Shown in pieces: positions 7,219 to 9,884 of a DNA stretch of 9,884 bases. Location of the stretch: assembly GCA_016712105.1 (NCBI GenBank), contig JADJRU010000052.1:1-9884 (forward strand). The letters are read 5' to 3'. Each line of letters opens with the position of its first letter. Positions within the stretch are counted from its first letter, which is position 1. A model generated the notes under the pieces. The model was given only the letters and a program-made list of their open reading frames with translations, did not search any database and was not told the origin of the DNA. Origin of the DNA: Ahniella sp. Lineage in GTDB: Bacteria > Pseudomonadota > Gammaproteobacteria > Xanthomonadales > Ahniellaceae. The position numbers and the translations under genes were made by a program.

Positions 7219-7319
7219 TCGCGGTAGGGCGAAATGGAGCCGTTGTGGAAGCTGAGTTTCCTTATGGAGTTCGCTTCCCTGCGAGTGCGAACACCGCGTT
7301 CCGTGAAGTTGTGTCTCAA

Positions 7320-7351
7320 GTAGCTGGGCTTCCTTCGTCAGCCCAGCCTAC
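7320..7351 (+). repeat. GTAG hairpin repeat, copy 4 (right member of the second opposed pair)
   Basis: GTAGCTGGGCT, nine-base loop, AGCCCAGCCTAC: identical to copies 2 and 6 and inverted to copy 3. It lies 13 bases beyond the DUF1697 stop. Each of the two convergent genes therefore ends on one hairpin, which suggests a role in transcript ends. Confidence 0.88.
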
Positions 7352-7364
7352 ACGCAGGTCAAGT

Positions 7365-7904
7365 TTATGCAGCGTCAGCAAGCGCCATGAGCTTGAGCAC
7401 TGTCGCCCAATTCCGCGTGGTCACTTCCTTGCCGATTTTGCCGAGCATCGCCGCAGCAGCCTTGCTTTCCAGAATGCCTGACGCGCAATGAAGGTATGCC
7501 GCGTTGCGGCCGATCAGAAACTGCTCGGGCGCTACGACCAGCGGTTCGATCGCAACAAGCCCGGCCAGTGTGCCGGGATCTTGTGCAAACGCGACCATCA
7601 GGCGCGAAAAGTCCTGTTCCTCGAACGTGAGCGAGTTCCCGGCCACGATGTCGGTCAGTTCCTGTGCCGACTTCACGATTACTGGCACTTCGATATTCAG
7701 CCGCGAAGAGATCGCCTTGGAAATGTCGTGCGCCAACTTCGCGGATGTTCCCATATCCGCGTTGAACACGGCGTTACCGCTGTTGAGCAGGGTGGAAACC
7801 TTCGAATAGCCAAGTTCACTCAAAAGTGCGCGGAGTTCGGCCATCGGGACGCGCTTGGCTTTCCCGACATTGATGCCGCGCAACAGGGCTACATAGGTGG
7901 GCAT
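7365..7904 (-). CDS. DUF1697 domain protein
   Basis: This is a 179-residue DUF1697 protein, a cytoplasmic family of unknown function. The start MPTYVALLRGINVGKAKRVP and the following MAELRALLSELGYSKVSTLL with NSGNAVF (41-47) are the N-terminal family signature. The C-terminal part has LVVAPEQFLIGRNAAYLH (122-139), SGILESKAAAAMLGKI and TTRNWATVLKLMALA (162-176), where the TxRNWxT element is typical. ATG at 7904 is chosen because GGAGG stands four bases upstream and the family starts there; an upstream in-frame extension to about 8102 has no family match. The frame is unbroken and the length is normal. A 14-bp palindrome lies about 50 bases upstream and a GTAG hairpin follows the stop. Confidence 0.93.
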   Translation of the reverse strand: MPTYVALLRGINVGKAKRVPMAELRALLSELGYSKVSTLLNSGNAVFNADMGTSAKLAHDISKAISSRLNIEVPVIVKSAQELTDIVAGNSLTFEEQDFSRLMVAFAQDPGTLAGLVAIEPLVVAPEQFLIGRNAAYLHCASGILESKAAAAMLGKIGKEVTTRNWATVLKLMALADAA

Positions 7905-7955
7905 GATGCCTCCGGGATCGAAACAGGAACTGGTTGGACTGACGTGCCGAGTACT

Positions 7956-7969
7956 GCATGTATACATGC
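7956..7969. promoter_or_regulatory. 14-bp perfect palindrome upstream of the DUF1697 gene
   Basis: GCATGTATACATGC is its own reverse complement. It ends 52 bases before the DUF1697 start and contains TATACA, which could serve as a -10 element on the minus strand. It may be an operator for a dimeric regulator. No second copy is seen in the window. Confidence 0.4.
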
Positions 7970-7995
7970 GTCGGCGGTCATCGGTAGACCGGGGT

Positions 7996-8435
7996 CTATG
8001 CCGAGTTCCGTTGCCGGCCGCTGTCCACACCTTGTTCCTCAAGATAAACATCGAACCAAACCGTGGCGTGCCTGCTCGCCAATAGTTGGGTGACCTCCGC
8101 ATCCAATCCGAATTCCCGGTTGCTGCCAGTCATCGAAAGGCCGAGCGAGACCTGGATGTTTCGAGGCTGGCCACTTTCGACCACACATGCGTGGTCTCCG
8201 GGAGGCCGGCGAAAAGTTGTTTGATGACTTCGCCGATGTCCCACTCATCAGTGTCCTCGGGCCGAATGGCTTTGCTCCATCGGCCGAACTTCGGCACGCG
8301 CAGGATCGAGCCATCGCCCTTCAGCAGCGGAACCCCCTTTGTCTGCTGCTCGCAGGGCTCACCGATCAGCTCAGTGACCAGAGCAGGGCATAGGTCCTCG
8401 CCGGAGACAAGCAACGCTGCCGAGAACCAGTTCAT
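7996..8435 (-). CDS. DUF4279-like protein, one frameshift
   Basis: This is probably a DUF4279-type protein, a family of unknown function. The first frame reads MNWFSAALLVSGEDLCPALV, then TELIGEP, then KFGRWSKA, DEWDIGEVIKQLFAGLPET and HVWSKVAS. It begins with the beta strand, SGEDLxPxxVTxxxGxxP and WS elements of that family. It then runs out of frame at about 8145-8165. Another frame continues as RNIQVSLGLSMTGSNREFGL, DAEVTQLLASRHATVWFDVY, matching the typical C-terminal end, and stops at 7996. One missing base near 8160 joins them into 147 codons, a normal size. The ATG at 8435 follows GGCGGCGAG, a weak ribosome binding site. Family assignment is from remembered motifs and is less certain than for DUF1697. 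It is upstream of that gene on the same strand, 91 bases apart. Confidence 0.7.
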
Positions 8436-8787
8436 CTCGCCGCCAAGGCGATTGGTCCCGGACGGTGCATTGGTCGGGGCAAAGGGGCGGGGAGATTTTA
8501 CGGAACCTGCCCTGATTTTCGGAACGCGAAACTAACGTGCTTAGGAGGGGCCATGTGTTCGAGGCAAGCAGCGAGCCGAAGCGGGTGGCCGCAGCCGGAC
8601 CCGACGTAAGTTACCACTGGTGATCAGCGTGCGTTGGTCTCGAAAACTATCCTGAGACATAAGCCGGATGTGCCCAGTCTGCTCGCGCTGATCGAACCCT
8701 CGTTTGTTTGCCTCAAACCTTGCCGCAAGCAGCTGGGCTTCGCTTCGCTCAGCACCAGCCTACACATGCATTCGCGCTGCGCCAAAA
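8436..8787. other. Stretch without a convincing gene
   Basis: I see no protein-like frame here on either strand. It contains a strong AGGAGG followed by an 18-residue open frame (8553-8609) of low-complexity, Arg/Ser/Pro-type sequence, a widely spaced eight-base inverted repeat (GATCAGCG at 8622, CGCTGATC at 8686), and the diverged hairpin repeat at 8729. It is probably intergenic or decayed sequence. Confidence 0.45.
8729..8763 (+). repeat. Diverged GTAG-type hairpin repeat, copy 5
   Basis: This copy reads GCAGCTGGGCT, then a longer loop containing CGCTTCGCTC, then AGCACCAGCCTAC. The foot is GCAG rather than GTAG, and an A interrupts the right arm. The loop resembles the CTTCGCTCAGC form of related repeats seen widely in proteobacteria. 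It is an older or different subtype of copies 1-4 and 6. Confidence 0.7.
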
Positions 8788-8941
8788 TCAATTGCCGTTT
8801 GTGGCAGTCGACTGTGTGAGTGCCTCGCCGAATTGGCCGACAAAGTCGAGTTGCGTATCAGGCGTCATCGCCGGCAACGACAGAACAGGCCCGGAAAATT
8901 CGCCCGAAAAGATGCCGCGTGGCAATTCGTTTTCGGGGTTG

Positions 8942-8974
8942 AGCCCTAAATTTCAGGGCTGCTCTCGTGAGAGC
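8942..8974 (-). terminator. Two adjacent hairpins at the metallopeptidase stop codon
   Basis: AGCCCT (8942-8947) and AGGGCT (8955-8960) form a six-base stem around seven bases. Directly beside it, GCTCTC and GAGAGC (8961-8974) form another six-base dyad around GT. The stop codon at 8953-8955 lies at the stem-loop junction of the first. No T-run follows, so a classical intrinsic terminator is doubtful. Confidence 0.3.
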
Positions 8975-9651
8975 CGCTCTCCGCATTTCCGCACGTTGAT
9001 GATTTCGGATCGCCGTGCAGACTGACCCAAGGAAAGAGCGTGTGACCAACTCTTGCGATATCGAGCTGACCTGTTTGATTCAACCTCTGCCTGTTTGGTC
9101 GCGAACGGCGCTCCGTAAAGTTCAGACCAGATATCAAAAAGCATGATCGACATGATGTCGTGAATTTCGGGATAACAGGTTTCGAGACCATCTACTTCAT
9201 TAAGGTACCGGTGCAGCAATTCATGGACCAAGGTGGCGCGCTTGGTATCTTCGGGGTAGCTGGCCCGAATCCAGAGTGGTTCGTATCGCCGTCCCGACCT
9301 GCTTACGCCTTCGAACACGATGACCCTGATCCGTTGATCGGGCAGTGACGCACCGGAGTAACGTTGAAGTGCCTCGATGATCTTGGGGCCTTCCGTTGTC
9401 CACAGCCTGGTGTATGAATCGGTGGCGACTTCGAACTCCGGCGCTGACGCGACGAATTCGACGGCAATCGAGGACGCCAGTGCGTGTTGGCAAGACACCC
9501 ACATTGTCATCGCCAGGATGGCGCGGAGCGACTTTGCCTGGACGAGCCTGAAGGGCAGTTCCAACGCACGGAACCGTCGGATTTGGGGCGATGTGATGGC
9601 CCCTGCCGCGCAGACTGGTGATCCCGCACTGGTCATCTGAATCTGCTTCAT
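8953..9651 (-). CDS. Exported HExxH metallopeptidase-like protein
   Basis: This is a 232-residue protein, probably exported, with a zinc-peptidase motif. From the ATG at 9651, a basic, moderately hydrophobic segment (SLRAILAMTMWVSCQHALA, 41-59) looks like a signal peptide preceded by an unusually long N-terminus, so the true start may be internal and non-ATG. The core has SYTRLWTTEGPKIIEALQRY (79-98), RIRVIVFEG (107-115) and ATLVHELLHRYLNE (139-152) with the HELLH motif at 143-147. The conserved-looking stretch EIHDIMSIMLFDIWSELYG (162-180) may supply the third ligand. The chain then ends helical (ESNRSARYRKSWSHALSLG). I do not recognise a named family. The TGA at 8953-8955 is followed in the same frame by 54 open codons to 8788. 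No clear ribosome binding site is seen. Confidence 0.62.
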   Translation of the reverse strand: MKQIQMTSAGSPVCAAGAITSPQIRRFRALELPFRLVQAKSLRAILAMTMWVSCQHALASSIAVEFVASAPEFEVATDSYTRLWTTEGPKIIEALQRYSGASLPDQRIRVIVFEGVSRSGRRYEPLWIRASYPEDTKRATLVHELLHRYLNEVDGLETCYPEIHDIMSIMLFDIWSELYGAPFATKQAEVESNRSARYRKSWSHALSLGQSARRSEIINVRKCGERLSREQP

Positions 9652-9735
9652 TTTGGTATGACAGGTCACTGGTATAGATGGTTCCGATCTTCGGTTTCTG
9701 GACCAGGAATATTGACATTGAAAAAGGTTCGGCAA

Positions 9736-9767
9736 GTAGCTGGGCTTCCTTCGTCAGCCCAGCCTAC
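9736..9767 (+). repeat. GTAG hairpin repeat, copy 6
   Basis: GTAGCTGGGCT, nine-base loop, AGCCCAGCCTAC: identical to copies 2 and 4. It lies 84 bases upstream of the assigned metallopeptidase ATG. It is followed at once by GCTTCGCTCAGCGCCGG, a fragment resembling the loop and right arm of the copy 5 subtype. No opposed partner is seen in the window. Confidence 0.88.
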
Positions 9768-9814
9768 ACAGCTTCGCTCAGCGCCGGCTTGCGGCGGTGC
9801 ATCGGATGATTGGT

Positions 9815-9845
9815 GCCACGCCTCGGAATTTCCGGTCGGCGTGGC
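9815..9845. other. Stem-loop near the right edge
   Basis: GCCACGCC (9815-9822) and GGCGTGGC (9838-9845) form a perfect eight-base stem with a 15-base loop that itself contains GGAA and TTCC. No T-run follows. It could be the end structure of a gene beyond the window or a different repeat. The rest of 9652-9884 holds no gene I can support. Confidence 0.4.
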
Positions 9846-9884
9846 TTGTACGGTTCTTTCGTGAGTCGTCGCAAAAGAGATGCA

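Noticed and set aside
7985..7998. Dyad TAGACC / GGTCTA at the end of the DUF4279-like gene
   Set aside because: The two-base centre cannot form a stable loop, no T-run follows, and it overlaps the stop codon, so a terminator call is not supported.
8553..8609. 18-residue open frame behind a strong AGGAGG
   Set aside because: The ribosome binding site is good, but the peptide shows no protein-like pattern and nothing around it supports a gene; kept only as a note in the gene-free stretch.
8622..8693. Eight-base inverted repeat GATCAGCG / CGCTGATC
   Set aside because: The arms are 56 bases apart with no supporting structure, so chance is likely.
8942..8974. Selenocysteine insertion at the metallopeptidase TGA
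   Set aside because: The hairpin contains the TGA itself rather than following it at the spacing of bacterial SECIS elements, and the position is not a catalytic one.
9652..9735. TTG start of the metallopeptidase at 9735
   Set aside because: It would begin at the edge of hairpin copy 6 and add residues with no signal-like or family-like pattern.

Overview
The window looks like a chromosomal segment of a gammaproteobacterium, most likely of the Lysobacterales/Xanthomonadales. The reasons are the pairing of an ECF sigma factor with a membrane Ser/Thr kinase carrying TPR repeats, a DUF4424 exported protein, a Delta-60 repeat protein ending near an FADGF motif, and many intergenic hairpins starting with GTAG. 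This assignment is from family knowledge, not from a search. There are no rRNA or tRNA genes, no CRISPR array and no transposase.

Layout. Positions 1-2707 (minus) hold an ECF sigma factor gene and an overlapping Ser/Thr kinase-TPR gene that runs off the left edge. Both are cut by many single-base indels, yet every catalytic motif can still be read. A divergent promoter region (2714-2826) with a 15-bp palindrome separates them from a plus-strand secreted Delta-60 repeat protein (2827 to about 4243). A small minus-strand four-helix membrane protein follows (4385-4810). The region 4811-5229 has no gene; it carries two opposed GTAG hairpins, a 23-bp tandem array made from half of one hairpin, and two smaller dyads. 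Next, on the plus strand, come a DUF4424 exported protein (5230-6278, one frameshift) and a lipoprotein (6380-7174). A second opposed hairpin pair (7187-7351) fills the space between the lipoprotein and a convergent minus-strand gene for a DUF1697 protein (7365-7904). Beyond it lie a frameshifted DUF4279-like gene (minus, 7996-8435), a stretch of about 350-500 bp with no convincing gene but one diverged hairpin, and a minus-strand exported HExxH protein (8953-9651) with another GTAG hairpin beyond its start.

How the genes may work together. The sigma/kinase pair is probably one translationally coupled signalling operon. The DUF4424 protein and the lipoprotein are co-oriented and both exported, so they may act together in the envelope. 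The other genes look like single transcription units separated by hairpin repeats.

Sequence quality. At least ten indels, several at homopolymers, fall between about 1000 and 2713, against three clear ones in the remaining 7 kb. Because the catalytic residues survive across the frames, uncorrected long-read errors are the likeliest cause, though recent gene decay is not excluded.
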